A DNA stretch of 10,834 bases from Microcaldota archaeon. GTDB taxonomy: Archaea; Iainarchaeota; Iainarchaeia; Iainarchaeales; JAGVWC01. The stretch's first letter is position 1. Each line of letters starts with the position of its first letter. The translations under genes were made by a program, and so were the position numbers. Positions 1 to 5,807 of this stretch are shown here, one piece after another. The notes below the pieces were generated by a model that was not told where the DNA came from, ran no database searches, and worked only from the letters and a program-made list of their open reading frames with translations. The stretch spans positions 1 to 10,834 of the forward strand of contig JAHJAQ010000125.1 of assembly GCA_018813975.1 (NCBI GenBank), read 5' to 3'.

Positions 1-1
1 A

Positions 2-607
2 GACTTTTCTTTGCCCAAAACTGCTTTTAAGACCTATTCTGTAGAAGGAATCGCCAAGATTGGCATTGCCTTGGACTATTTGGCCCAAATCATGGCGCGC
101 GCAAAGCCAAACGACGAATTAACTCTAGAATTGGATGAACAAAATTCTCGATTAAAAGTATCCTTCAAAGGAACCGCGACCAGGCGATTTTCCGTTCCCT
201 TGATTGATGTTTCTAGTGCAGAGCTTCCAATTCCCAAAATAGATTTTGATGCTGAACTAACCCTAAAAGCCGATGTATTACAAGATTCTTTGAAAGACGC
301 TTCTCTCATCAGCACCCATGTTACCATGGGGGTGAAATCAGAATCTTTTTTTGTACAAGCGTCCTCTAGCAAAGGAGAATTAAACTCTGAAACCAATAAA
401 GCAGAAAAAGGATTGCTGGAATTAAAATCCAAAAAAGATTGTCATGCCATGTTTCCATTAGACTTTTTATCCGATACTTTGAAAGCAGCTAATTCAGAAA
501 CCAGTTTGAGTGTTTTTTTAAAAAGCAATGCCCCCATCAAATTATCTTATAAGGTTGGCGATGCTAGTCTCGCTTATTTTTTGGCGCCACGCATTGAAAG
601 CGATTAA
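2..607 (+). CDS. pcn: DNA polymerase sliding clamp PCNA (5'-truncated by window edge)
   Basis: Ring-shaped processivity clamp that encircles DNA and tethers replicative polymerase, FEN1, ligase and other PIP-box proteins. The frame is open from the first bases (D-F-S-L-P-K...). A TTG at position 11 could be read as a start, but about 200 residues are present against roughly 245 for archaeal PCNA, and the sequence begins mid-domain, so the true start lies upstream of the window. Visible family features are the first-domain segment around KPNDELTLEL, the interdomain connecting loop around SSAELPIPKIDF (the usual partner docking site), and a C-terminal end resembling the conserved SYK...YFLAPRIE strand and tail. 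This gene is the strongest single sign that the host is archaeal. A membrane protein gene follows after 6 nt and is probably co-transcribed. The identification is firm; only the N-terminus is missing. Confidence 0.95.
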   Translation, partial: DFSLPKTAFKTYSVEGIAKIGIALDYLAQIMARAKPNDELTLELDEQNSRLKVSFKGTATRRFSVPLIDVSSAELPIPKIDFDAELTLKADVLQDSLKDASLISTHVTMGVKSESFFVQASSSKGELNSETNKAEKGLLELKSKKDCHAMFPLDFLSDTLKAANSETSLSVFLKSNAPIKLSYKVGDASLAYFLAPRIESD

Positions 608-613
608 CTCTAA

Positions 614-1561
614 GTGGTTTTTTTTGTGAGTGCGGTAACCGCGATTAAATGGTCTTCAGTTATTATACTCGCCTTTTTGTTATTGACAAACATCTTATTG
701 ATTTCTATACTGTTTCCCGTAAAAGAAACCGTGTTAACTCCGAATACTTGGACAGAACTCGTGGAGCGAGTGGATATTTACGAACAGTTCTCCTCTTCAT
801 TCGAAAAAACCATTCAAGAAGGCGTTTTTAGCGCAACGGGTTTTTCGCTTCGATCCCAAAACGCAAAAGATATTATGGAAGAAACTTTTTCTAAAGAATG
901 GTTTGATAACCAATTAAGTGAAGCGATTACACGTTATTTTGGTTTTTTGAATGGCAATACCACTGAACTGAATTTGTCACTATCGCTTGCAGAACCCAAA
1001 CAAAAGTTGCCAGCTTCTATTCAACAAAGATTACCCTTAGCATTCCAAAACCCTGTGGCGATTAATGCCCTGGTAAAAGAATTGCCGAACGAAATCTCTT
1101 TGATAGGGGGGGTGAAAGCCCAAGAATCATTTGAACAACAATTGGCCGCAGCGAGTCTTATTAATGATTTGTTATGGGTTTTGATTTTCTTAGCCATTGT
1201 TTGGGTTGTTGGGATTATTTTTTTAGTGCGTAGTGCCAGTGCTTTTTTGGTGCTGGCCCTTATTTTTTTGGTAACTGGTGCATTGATGTGGTGGTTGGGG
1301 AGCATGATTCCGGTTTTAGAATCTAACCTGATTTTTCAAAGCATTGGAGGGGAAACCGCTACTGAAAATATTTTGAAAGCTTTTAATTTTCAAGAACTCG
1401 TTGCCCCGGTCTTTTTGATGTTAGGTGAAAAAATTTCTATTATTGGTTTTTATTGGGTGGGTGCGGCTATTATTGCGGCACTGTTTTTTGTGGTGTTTCG
1501 CGTGCTTTGTCGTTTTCGAAGGAGAAAACCAGTTTCAAAAAACAAAAAAGCCGAATCCTAA
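614..1561 (+). CDS. Four-helix membrane protein with a large extracytoplasmic domain, unknown family
   Basis: I do not recognise the family. The 315-residue protein has a hydrophobic helix at about residues 13-34 (signal anchor), a hydrophilic region of about 150 residues (35-185), two closely spaced helices at about 186-205 and 209-231, a second short loop (232-276), a last helix at about 277-298 and a strongly basic tail (RFRRRKPVSKNKK). The topology predicted from this is N-in, a large outside domain and a C-in tail. The outside domain starts with a LTPNTWTELVERVDIYEQF segment, a pattern (Asn/Thr-rich turn, then a Leu/Glu helix and a Tyr-Glu) seen in some poorly characterised prokaryotic membrane proteins, but I cannot name one. 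The start is GTG at 614; a second in-frame GTG at 626 is equally possible. It begins 6 nt after pcn and likely shares its transcript, though this need not mean a replication role. Confidence 0.75.
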   Translation: MVFFVSAVTAIKWSSVIILAFLLLTNILLISILFPVKETVLTPNTWTELVERVDIYEQFSSSFEKTIQEGVFSATGFSLRSQNAKDIMEETFSKEWFDNQLSEAITRYFGFLNGNTTELNLSLSLAEPKQKLPASIQQRLPLAFQNPVAINALVKELPNEISLIGGVKAQESFEQQLAAASLINDLLWVLIFLAIVWVVGIIFLVRSASAFLVLALIFLVTGALMWWLGSMIPVLESNLIFQSIGGETATENILKAFNFQELVAPVFLMLGEKISIIGFYWVGAAIIAALFFVVFRVLCRFRRRKPVSKNKKAES

Positions 1562-1572
1562 AACAAAACAAC

Positions 1573-1579
1573 TTTTTTT
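1573..1579 (+). terminator. Oligo-T terminator of the pcn-membrane protein unit
   Basis: A run of seven T lies 11 nt after the stop codon of the membrane protein gene, with no strong hairpin before it. Archaeal RNA polymerase terminates at such tracts. A longer run of ten T follows at 1634-1643, but it lies between the next TATA box and its start codon, so I do not assign it to this unit. Confidence 0.5.
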
Positions 1580-1591
1580 GAAGGGCTCCTG

Positions 1592-1610
1592 GAAAGGTTT
1601 TAAAACTTTC
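1592..1610. promoter_or_regulatory. Imperfect dyad upstream of a TATA box, possible operator
   Basis: The sequence GAAA-G-G-TTTT followed directly by AAAA-C-TTTC forms a near-perfect inverted repeat with one unpaired base, centred on TTTTAAAA. It ends 5 nt before the TATA box at 1616, where a transcription factor could control access of TBP and TFB. The symmetry is visible directly; regulator binding is inference, and A/T-rich dyads arise by chance fairly often. Confidence 0.4.
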
Positions 1611-1615
1611 AAGCG

Positions 1616-1623
1616 TATAAATA
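1616..1623 (+). promoter_or_regulatory. TATA box (TATAAATA) of the nine-residue peptide gene
   Basis: A textbook archaeal TATA element. Placing transcription start about 26-27 nt downstream of its centre puts it near 1645, at or just before the ribosome binding site and leaving a leader of roughly 14-18 nt. It is the best-matching promoter element in the window, and the only rightward ORF it can serve is the tiny one at 1659. Confidence 0.6.
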
Positions 1624-1644
1624 TTAATAATGATTTTTTTTTTA

Positions 1645-1651
1645 GAGGAGG
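1645..1651 (+). promoter_or_regulatory. Strong Shine-Dalgarno GAGGAGG
   Basis: Contains AGGAGG, fully complementary to the CCUCCU core at the 3' end of 16S rRNA, and is separated by 7 nt from the ATG at 1659. It is the strongest ribosome binding site in the window, and it sits in front of an ORF of only nine codons. Other first genes of transcription units here look leaderless or nearly so. Confidence 0.7.
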
Positions 1652-1658
1652 AAATACT

Positions 1659-1688
1659 ATGATTGGACCTGGTTGCCCCGGATGCTAA
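1659..1688 (+). CDS. Nine-residue Cys-containing micropeptide MIGPGCPGC
   Basis: ATG to TAA encodes Met-Ile-Gly-Pro-Gly-Cys-Pro-Gly-Cys. It is far below normal annotation limits, but everything needed for expression is present within about 110 bases: an operator-like dyad (1592-1610), a TATA box (1616-1623), an ideal Shine-Dalgarno sequence (1645-1651, spacing 7) and a hairpin/oligo-T terminator starting 10 nt after the stop. The peptide holds one CxxC motif (Cys6, Cys9) in a Gly/Pro-rich setting, the kind of motif that binds thiophilic metals or an Fe-S centre or forms a redox disulfide. It lies between a membrane protein and a SUF locus, which makes a metal or Fe-S link attractive but unproven. 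Alternatives are a translated leader of a small regulatory RNA, or chance. I know of no family for it. Confidence 0.55.
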   Translation: MIGPGCPGC

Positions 1689-1691
1689 AAC

Positions 1692-1726
1692 AAAAAAAGA
1701 GGGTTTGTTCCCTCGCCTATTTTTTT
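1692..1726. terminator. Bidirectional hairpin terminator between convergent genes
   Basis: GAGGG (1699-1703) and CCCTC (1710-1714) form a 5-bp stem with a 6-nt loop. The stem is preceded by seven A (1692-1698) and followed, after five bases, by seven T (1720-1726). Read rightward it ends the micropeptide unit. Read leftward the stem is followed immediately by seven T, an even better terminator for the SufT-like gene whose stop is at 1743. Confidence 0.65.
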
Positions 1727-1742
1727 ATCGCGCTTTTTTGAC

Positions 1743-2051
1743 TTAGCGTATCATTTCCATTTGGGCTTTTCCTTCTGGTGTCATTCGAGTTTCAGGATTC
1801 CAGGGCGGATCAAAAGTCGGTTCAATTTCTACTTTTTTGGCCCCTGTAATTTCTTTTACCTTGGCCTCTACATTGGCAAAAATCGCCCCTGCAAAAGGAC
1901 AAGCCGGAGAAGTCATGGTCATTTTCAAAAAAACCGTGTCTTTTTCTCTGATTTGAATGTCATAAATCAAGCCTAAATCCCATACATTTACTGGGATCTC
2001 CGGATCAAATACTTGTTTTAGGGCTTCAATTACGTTTTCTTTTGAAATCAT
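1743..2051 (-). CDS. sufT: MIP18/DUF59-family iron-sulfur assembly protein (SufT-like)
   Basis: A stand-alone DUF59 domain of about 102 residues, the family that includes SufT, PaaD and eukaryotic MIP18, which help assemble Fe-S clusters or deliver them to target proteins in the cytosol. Visible hallmarks are the DPEIPVNVWDLGLIYDI segment near the N-terminus, the MTMTSPACPFAG segment with the conserved Cys (residue 51), and the C-terminal FDPPWNPETRMTPEGK segment. A TTG two codons upstream (2057) could be an alternative start, but the ATG at 2051 suits the family and sits about 34 nt from the TATA element, implying a very short leader. It is transcribed away from the regulator-sufCBDSU operon from a shared intergenic region, which supports a role in the same pathway. 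The family call is secure; naming it sufT rests on context. Confidence 0.9.
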   Translation of the reverse strand: MISKENVIEALKQVFDPEIPVNVWDLGLIYDIQIREKDTVFLKMTMTSPACPFAGAIFANVEAKVKEITGAKKVEIEPTFDPPWNPETRMTPEGKAQMEMIR

Positions 2052-2081
2052 GTTCAACCAAAAAAATGCGCACCAAAAGCC

Positions 2082-2088
2082 TTAAATA
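2082..2088. promoter_or_regulatory. Shared TATA element for divergent sufT-like and regulator-suf transcription
   Basis: TTAAATA on the plus strand reads TATTTAA on the minus strand, so either reading resembles a TATA box. Its centre is about 27 nt from the regulator's ATG at 2112, implying a leaderless transcript, and about 34 nt from the ATG at 2051, implying a leader of a few bases. No other good TATA candidate lies in the 60-nt gap. Dual use is inferred from spacing. Confidence 0.5.
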
Positions 2089-2094
2089 CACTTG

Positions 2095-2112
2095 TATGAA
2101 GAAGTTTTCATA
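2095..2112. promoter_or_regulatory. Perfect 6-bp inverted repeat, candidate operator of the ArsR-type regulator
   Basis: TATGAA, a 6-nt spacer and TTCATA form a perfect inverted repeat that covers the expected transcription start and touches the ATG at 2112. ArsR-family repressors typically bind A/T-rich dyads of about this size overlapping their own promoters. A bound protein here would block initiation toward the suf operon and might also affect the shared TATA element 7 nt away. Confidence 0.5.
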
Positions 2113-2447
2113 TGAAGGAAAGGCCATATGCGTCTTGTCTTAAAGCCATTGCCAATGATTTGCGCATTCAAACCTTGCGGGCGTTAGAAGAAAAACCGTG
2201 TTCCGTGCAAGAATTGTGTAAGATAGTAAGGGGGGAGCAAAGTAAGGTATCGCATGCCTTGCAAATATTGCGTCACTGTAATTTTGTAGAGGTTCATACG
2301 GAAGGAAGGCAACGCATTTATTCCTTGAACCCAAAGGTTCGGGATGGCTTAAAACTATCCAAAAAAAGATCTTCTGCCAATCTTTTTCATTTTTTAGATC
2401 ACCATATGAGTGCGTGTTGTGATAATCAGTGCGAAAGAATGCACTAG
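2112..2447 (+). CDS. Cys-rich ArsR-family regulator, candidate iron-sulfur or metal sensor of the suf operon
   Basis: A 111-residue winged-helix DNA-binding protein. The recognition region is SVQELCKIVRGEQSKVSHAL (about 31-50), followed by QILR and the wing EGRQRIYSLNP (64-74). It carries seven cysteines: C9, C30, C36, C56, and a C-terminal cluster C102, C103, C107 preceded by a His-rich stretch (HFLDHH). ArsR/SmtB proteins sense metals or redox through such Cys sets, and the bacterial SUF repressor SufR, from a different winged-helix family, uses clustered cysteines to hold an Fe-S cluster. Being first in the suf operon, with an inverted repeat over its own start, it is probably the autoregulated repressor of cluster assembly. 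That role and the nature of the ligand are inference. The start is the ATG at 2112, with TATA spacing fitting a leaderless mRNA. The sufC ribosome binding site overlaps its stop codon. Confidence 0.85.
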   Translation: MKERPYASCLKAIANDLRIQTLRALEEKPCSVQELCKIVRGEQSKVSHALQILRHCNFVEVHTEGRQRIYSLNPKVRDGLKLSKKRSSANLFHFLDHHMSACCDNQCERMH

Positions 2448-2450
2448 GTG
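2446..2450 (+). promoter_or_regulatory. Shine-Dalgarno AGGTG deciding the sufC start
   Basis: AGGTG overlaps the regulator's TAG stop and lies 8 nt before the ATG at 2459. It supports that ATG over the GTG at 2429, which would extend the protein into the regulator gene with residues (RKNALGVVK) not typical of SufC. Confidence 0.65.
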
Positions 2451-2458
2451 TTGTAAAA

Positions 2459-3235
2459 ATGGAATCCTCTACTTTGATAGTTAAGAATCTGCATGTCCAG
2501 ATAAATGGAAAAGAAATTCTTAAAGGATTGGATTTAACGGTAAGGTCGGGAGAAATTCACGCGATCATGGGTCCAAACGGAAGCGGAAAGAGTACGTTAG
2601 CGCATGTATTATTAGGACACCCTTCTTTTTCAGTTTCAAAAGGAACGATTTTGTTTGGCAAACACGATTTGTTAAAACTTCCCCCTAACAAAAGAGCCCA
2701 ATTGGGTTTGTTTTTGTCTTTTCAATATCCTTTTGAGGTTCAAGGGTTGGGATTGAACAAGTTTTTGTTTCACGCATACAAAGGCCGCTTCCCCCAAGAA
2801 AAAATCAACCCGCTCGAATTACAAAAAAAGATTAAAGAAGTATCAGAAGAATTGCATTTTTCCCCTGCTTTTTCCAAACGCGATTTGAATGTGGGTTTTT
2901 CCGGAGGTGAAAAAAAACGCTCGGAAGTACTACAGCTGCGCTTGTTCAAACCATCTTTAGCGGTATTGGATGAAACCGATTCTGGATTGGATATTGATTC
3001 TTTAAAACTCGTTTCAGAGGTTGTAAACAAAATGAGATCTCCTTCTTTTAGCGCCTTGGTGATTACGCACTACAAGCGCATTTTGGATTACTTAAAACCA
3101 GATTTTGTGCATGTGTTGTATGATGGAAAACTAGTGCTCTCGGATGGTCTGGAACTCGCGGATGCTTTAGAACAAAAAGGGTATACTGGACTCTTACACG
3201 AAAAAGGCATTTCAATCCAGGGGCTGCAAGAATGA
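2459..3235 (+). CDS. sufC: SUF system ATPase SufC
   Basis: Cytosolic ABC-type ATPase of the SufBC(2)D scaffold, where ATP hydrolysis drives the rearrangement needed to build and hand over Fe-S clusters. It has 258 residues, normal for SufC. Walker A is GPNGSGKST (38-46), the ABC signature is the SufC-specific FSGGEKKRSE (147-156), and Walker B is LDETDSGLD (170-178) with catalytic Glu172. The His of the switch region is in VITHYKRIL. There are no membrane segments, as expected for this soluble ABC protein. It follows the regulator with a 11-nt gap, and its TGA overlaps the sufB ATG (ATGA), indicating translational coupling with its direct partner. Identification is secure. Confidence 0.97.
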   Translation: MESSTLIVKNLHVQINGKEILKGLDLTVRSGEIHAIMGPNGSGKSTLAHVLLGHPSFSVSKGTILFGKHDLLKLPPNKRAQLGLFLSFQYPFEVQGLGLNKFLFHAYKGRFPQEKINPLELQKKIKEVSEELHFSPAFSKRDLNVGFSGGEKKRSEVLQLRLFKPSLAVLDETDSGLDIDSLKLVSEVVNKMRSPSFSALVITHYKRILDYLKPDFVHVLYDGKLVLSDGLELADALEQKGYTGLLHEKGISIQGLQE

Positions 3236-4653
3236 ACCCGACAAAAAACCAAAAAGAAAGAGCTCTTTCTCAACTTGATTATTCCAAATCAGATTTTAGT
3301 TTTAGCCAAAAAGACTATAACTTTGTTTTGGAAAAAGGATTGAATGAGAAAGTTGTTCGGGAAATTTCGCACTTAAAAAAAGAACCTTCTTGGATGCTGA
3401 ATTTTAGGTTAAAAGCACTCAAAGCCTTTTTGAAAATGCCTTTGCCTTCTTGGGGTGCGGATTTAGGAAAAATTGATTTTCAAGAAATCATTTACTATTT
3501 GCGCGCTTCTAAAGAAAGCAAAACCAAGTGGGAAGAAGTTCCAGATTACGTGAAAAAAACCTTTGATCGGCTGGGGATTCCGGAAGCAGAAAAAAAGTTT
3601 TTGGCTGGGGTTGGCGCACAATTTGATTCTGAAGTAGTGTATCATAGTATTCGAAAAGATCTGGAAAAACAAGGCGTGGTTTTTTTGAGTATGGATGATG
3701 GCTTAAAAAAATTTCCAGAACTCGTACAAGAACATTTTGGCACCTTGGTTCCTTTTGCAGATAACAAATTTGCTGCCTTGAACAGCGCGGTTTGGAGTGG
3801 TGGGAGTTTTGTATACGTGCCCAAAGACGTTAAAGTAACTATTCCCTTACAAGCCTATTTTCGAATTAATGCTGAACAATTTGGCCAGTTTGAACGCACG
3901 CTTATTATTGCAGATGAAAACAGCCAAGTGCATTATATTGAGGGCTGCACGGCTTCGCGTTTTTCCAAGAACTCGTTGCATGCGGCCGTAGTAGAGGTAA
4001 TTGCCAAAAAAGAGGCGCATGTGCGTTATACTACCATTCAAAACTGGGCGCACAATATTTACAATTTGGTTACCAAACGAGCCATTGCCCACGAAAATGC
4101 CACGATTGAATGGGTGGATGGAAACTTGGGTTCTAAAGTGAGTATGAAGTATCCGGCAATTTTTTTGAAAGGAGCTGGCGCCAAAGGAGAAATATTGAGT
4201 ATTGCTTTGGCGGGAAAAAACCAACACCAAGATGTAGGGGCTAAAATCGTGCATTTGGCTTCAAATACCACGAGCATTATTACCAGTAAATCGATTAGCA
4301 AGGATGGTGGTAGGAATAGTTATCGTGGCTTGTTAAAAATAGCGAAAAACGCGCAAAACGTGAAAAGCACGGTTCAATGTGACGCCCTACTATTGGATGA
4401 AAATTCTCGAACCGATACCTATCCTTACATTGAAGTGGATAATCCAAGTGCTACTGTTGGGCACGAAGCAACAGTAGGGCGAATTGGTGATAATGAACTT
4501 TTTTATTTAATGTCAAAAGGATTGTCTCGTGAACAAGCTTTGACTTTGATTGTATTGGGTTTTATTCAACCGTTTGTAAAGTCTTTGCCCATGGAATATT
4601 CTGTGGAATTAAACCGCTTAATTGAAATGGAAATGGAAAACACAGTTGGATAA
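3232..4653 (+). CDS. sufB: SUF scaffold protein SufB
   Basis: Core scaffold subunit of SufBC(2)D, a right-handed beta-helix protein on which nascent Fe-S clusters form. It has 473 residues, typical for the family. The N-terminal region contains the LNFRLKALKAF and PSWGADLGKIDF segments usual in SufB. The beta-helix core includes FVYVPKDVKV, and the C-terminal domain contains VQCDALLLDENSRTDTYPYI followed by GHEATVGRIGDNELFYLMSK. Cys383 and Glu412 of these motifs appear to match the Cys and Glu that carry sulfur and cluster in characterised SufB proteins (C405 and E434 in E. coli); that mapping is from memory of the family. The 4-nt overlap with sufC and 8-nt gap to sufD show a single operon. 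All recognisable key residues are present, so it should be functional. Confidence 0.97.
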   Translation: MNPTKNQKERALSQLDYSKSDFSFSQKDYNFVLEKGLNEKVVREISHLKKEPSWMLNFRLKALKAFLKMPLPSWGADLGKIDFQEIIYYLRASKESKTKWEEVPDYVKKTFDRLGIPEAEKKFLAGVGAQFDSEVVYHSIRKDLEKQGVVFLSMDDGLKKFPELVQEHFGTLVPFADNKFAALNSAVWSGGSFVYVPKDVKVTIPLQAYFRINAEQFGQFERTLIIADENSQVHYIEGCTASRFSKNSLHAAVVEVIAKKEAHVRYTTIQNWAHNIYNLVTKRAIAHENATIEWVDGNLGSKVSMKYPAIFLKGAGAKGEILSIALAGKNQHQDVGAKIVHLASNTTSIITSKSISKDGGRNSYRGLLKIAKNAQNVKSTVQCDALLLDENSRTDTYPYIEVDNPSATVGHEATVGRIGDNELFYLMSKGLSREQALTLIVLGFIQPFVKSLPMEYSVELNRLIEMEMENTVG

Positions 4654-4661
4654 GAATTAAA

Positions 4662-5795
4662 ATGAAAGCGAATTGGAAAGAACCGGACTGGCTAAAAGCG
4701 TACCGTGAAAAAAACGCGGTTATTGCCCAGAAAAAACCATTGCAAAAAAGAAAGTATTCTAATATTCCATTGCTTGAAAAACTATCCAATGCGAAAGTTT
4801 CCTCTACTCAAATGGTGTTGCCTGTTGAACTACAAAAAATGGGAATTCTAGTATTGTCTTGGCAACAAGCCTTGCAAGAATTTGAAAGCGAACTAAAAAC
4901 CGCATTGGAAAACGAAACTGTTCCCAAAGATCAGTTTGAAGCCAAAATTAATGCTGCTTTTTCCACTGGTTTTGTATTGGTTTTTTCATTCCAATCCAAA
5001 CTTGAAAAACTGGTGCATTGGAAAACAAGTATTCCAGAAAACGTTTTAGCCAAAACCGTTATTATTGTAAAACAAAACACTTCAAAACTGTCTTTGTTAG
5101 AAAGCGTTCGTGGAAAAAAGGTCAGGCTAAACCAAACAATTTTAGTAGAACCTAAGGCCATGGTTTTTTTGGTGCGCGAATTTGATTTTTTAAAAGAAGC
5201 CATTGTTTCCCAACAAGCGATATTACAACAAGAAAGTCACTTGTTTGCTGCCAATGCATGGAATAATGGCGGCTTATTGCGCGGTTGTGTTTCCACGGTA
5301 TTAAATGGAACAGGTGCGCATGGTATTCAGCGAGATTGGAATTTGGCGGGAAAAAAAGATCGCTTGGACCTGAATTGTTTGGTGTTACACAAAGTTCAAT
5401 CTACAAAAAGCCATTCGATTTTCAAATCGGTACTGGATCAACAAGCCAATAGTGTTTTTGACGGCATGATCAAAATCCTGCCTGCTGGCCAACAATCCGT
5501 TGCATTGCTAGAATCGCATGGTCTGTTATTAAGTCCAAATGCTTCCAACAATTCAATTCCTGGCTTGGAAATTGAAGCGGATGATGTAAAAGCTACGCAC
5601 TCTGCTACAATAACCCCTTTGGATGATCGTGCATTGTTTTATGTGCAATCGCGCGGTTTAAATCTAAAAACCGCTAAAAAACTAGTAACCATGGGTTTTT
5701 TGGAAACCCTGATTCATGAATTGCCATCAGTCTTTTGGGCGCCTCTAACGGTATTATTGGAAGAAAAATGGCAAAAAATACACAAGGCCGCATAG
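4662..5795 (+). CDS. sufD: SUF scaffold partner SufD
   Basis: A SufB paralogue that pairs with it in the SufBC(2)D complex and is linked to iron entry. It has 377 residues. The N-terminus WKEPDWLKAYREKN is the usual SufD opening, the middle is divergent, and the C-terminal beta-helix/anchor region keeps ATHSATITPLDDRALFYVQS with a His (residue 313) in the place of the conserved SufD His (H360 in E. coli). It lacks the SufB-type Cys/HEAT pair, which separates the two paralogues. The ATG lies 8 nt after sufB with only a weak ribosome binding site, so translation is probably coupled. Many archaea carry only sufB and sufC, so a distinct sufD points to a more complete system. The divergent middle makes this call slightly less certain than sufB. 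Confidence 0.92.
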   Translation: MKANWKEPDWLKAYREKNAVIAQKKPLQKRKYSNIPLLEKLSNAKVSSTQMVLPVELQKMGILVLSWQQALQEFESELKTALENETVPKDQFEAKINAAFSTGFVLVFSFQSKLEKLVHWKTSIPENVLAKTVIIVKQNTSKLSLLESVRGKKVRLNQTILVEPKAMVFLVREFDFLKEAIVSQQAILQQESHLFAANAWNNGGLLRGCVSTVLNGTGAHGIQRDWNLAGKKDRLDLNCLVLHKVQSTKSHSIFKSVLDQQANSVFDGMIKILPAGQQSVALLESHGLLLSPNASNNSIPGLEIEADDVKATHSATITPLDDRALFYVQSRGLNLKTAKKLVTMGFLETLIHELPSVFWAPLTVLLEEKWQKIHKAA

Positions 5796-5807
5796 GAGAA
5801 AAGAAAA

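Noticed and set aside
11..13. TTG as the start of the PCNA gene
   Set aside because: The frame is open upstream and about 45 N-terminal residues of PCNA would be missing; the gene is cut by the window edge.
1021..1305. Antisense frame inside the membrane protein gene
   Set aside because: Composition is that of the reverse of hydrophobic codons (Lys/Thr/Asn-rich); no start signals.
1634..1643. Ten-T run as terminator of the pcn unit
   Set aside because: It lies between a TATA box and the expected transcription start of the micropeptide gene, and a seven-T run closer to the upstream stop codon already serves. It may still act as a backup.
1425..1688. An 87-codon plus-strand frame that ends with the micropeptide sequence
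   Set aside because: Its upstream part runs inside the membrane protein gene in another frame and across the promoter and T-rich gap, and its residues look non-coding. Only the last nine codons have their own ribosome binding site.
2429..2458. N-terminal extension of SufC from a GTG
   Set aside because: It overlaps the regulator gene, is not SufC-like, and the AGGTG ribosome binding site points to the ATG at 2459.
3847..4254. Long antisense frame opposite sufB
   Set aside because: It lies entirely over well-conserved sufB sequence, has no promoter or ribosome binding site, and its product resembles no protein. It is a shadow of the real gene.
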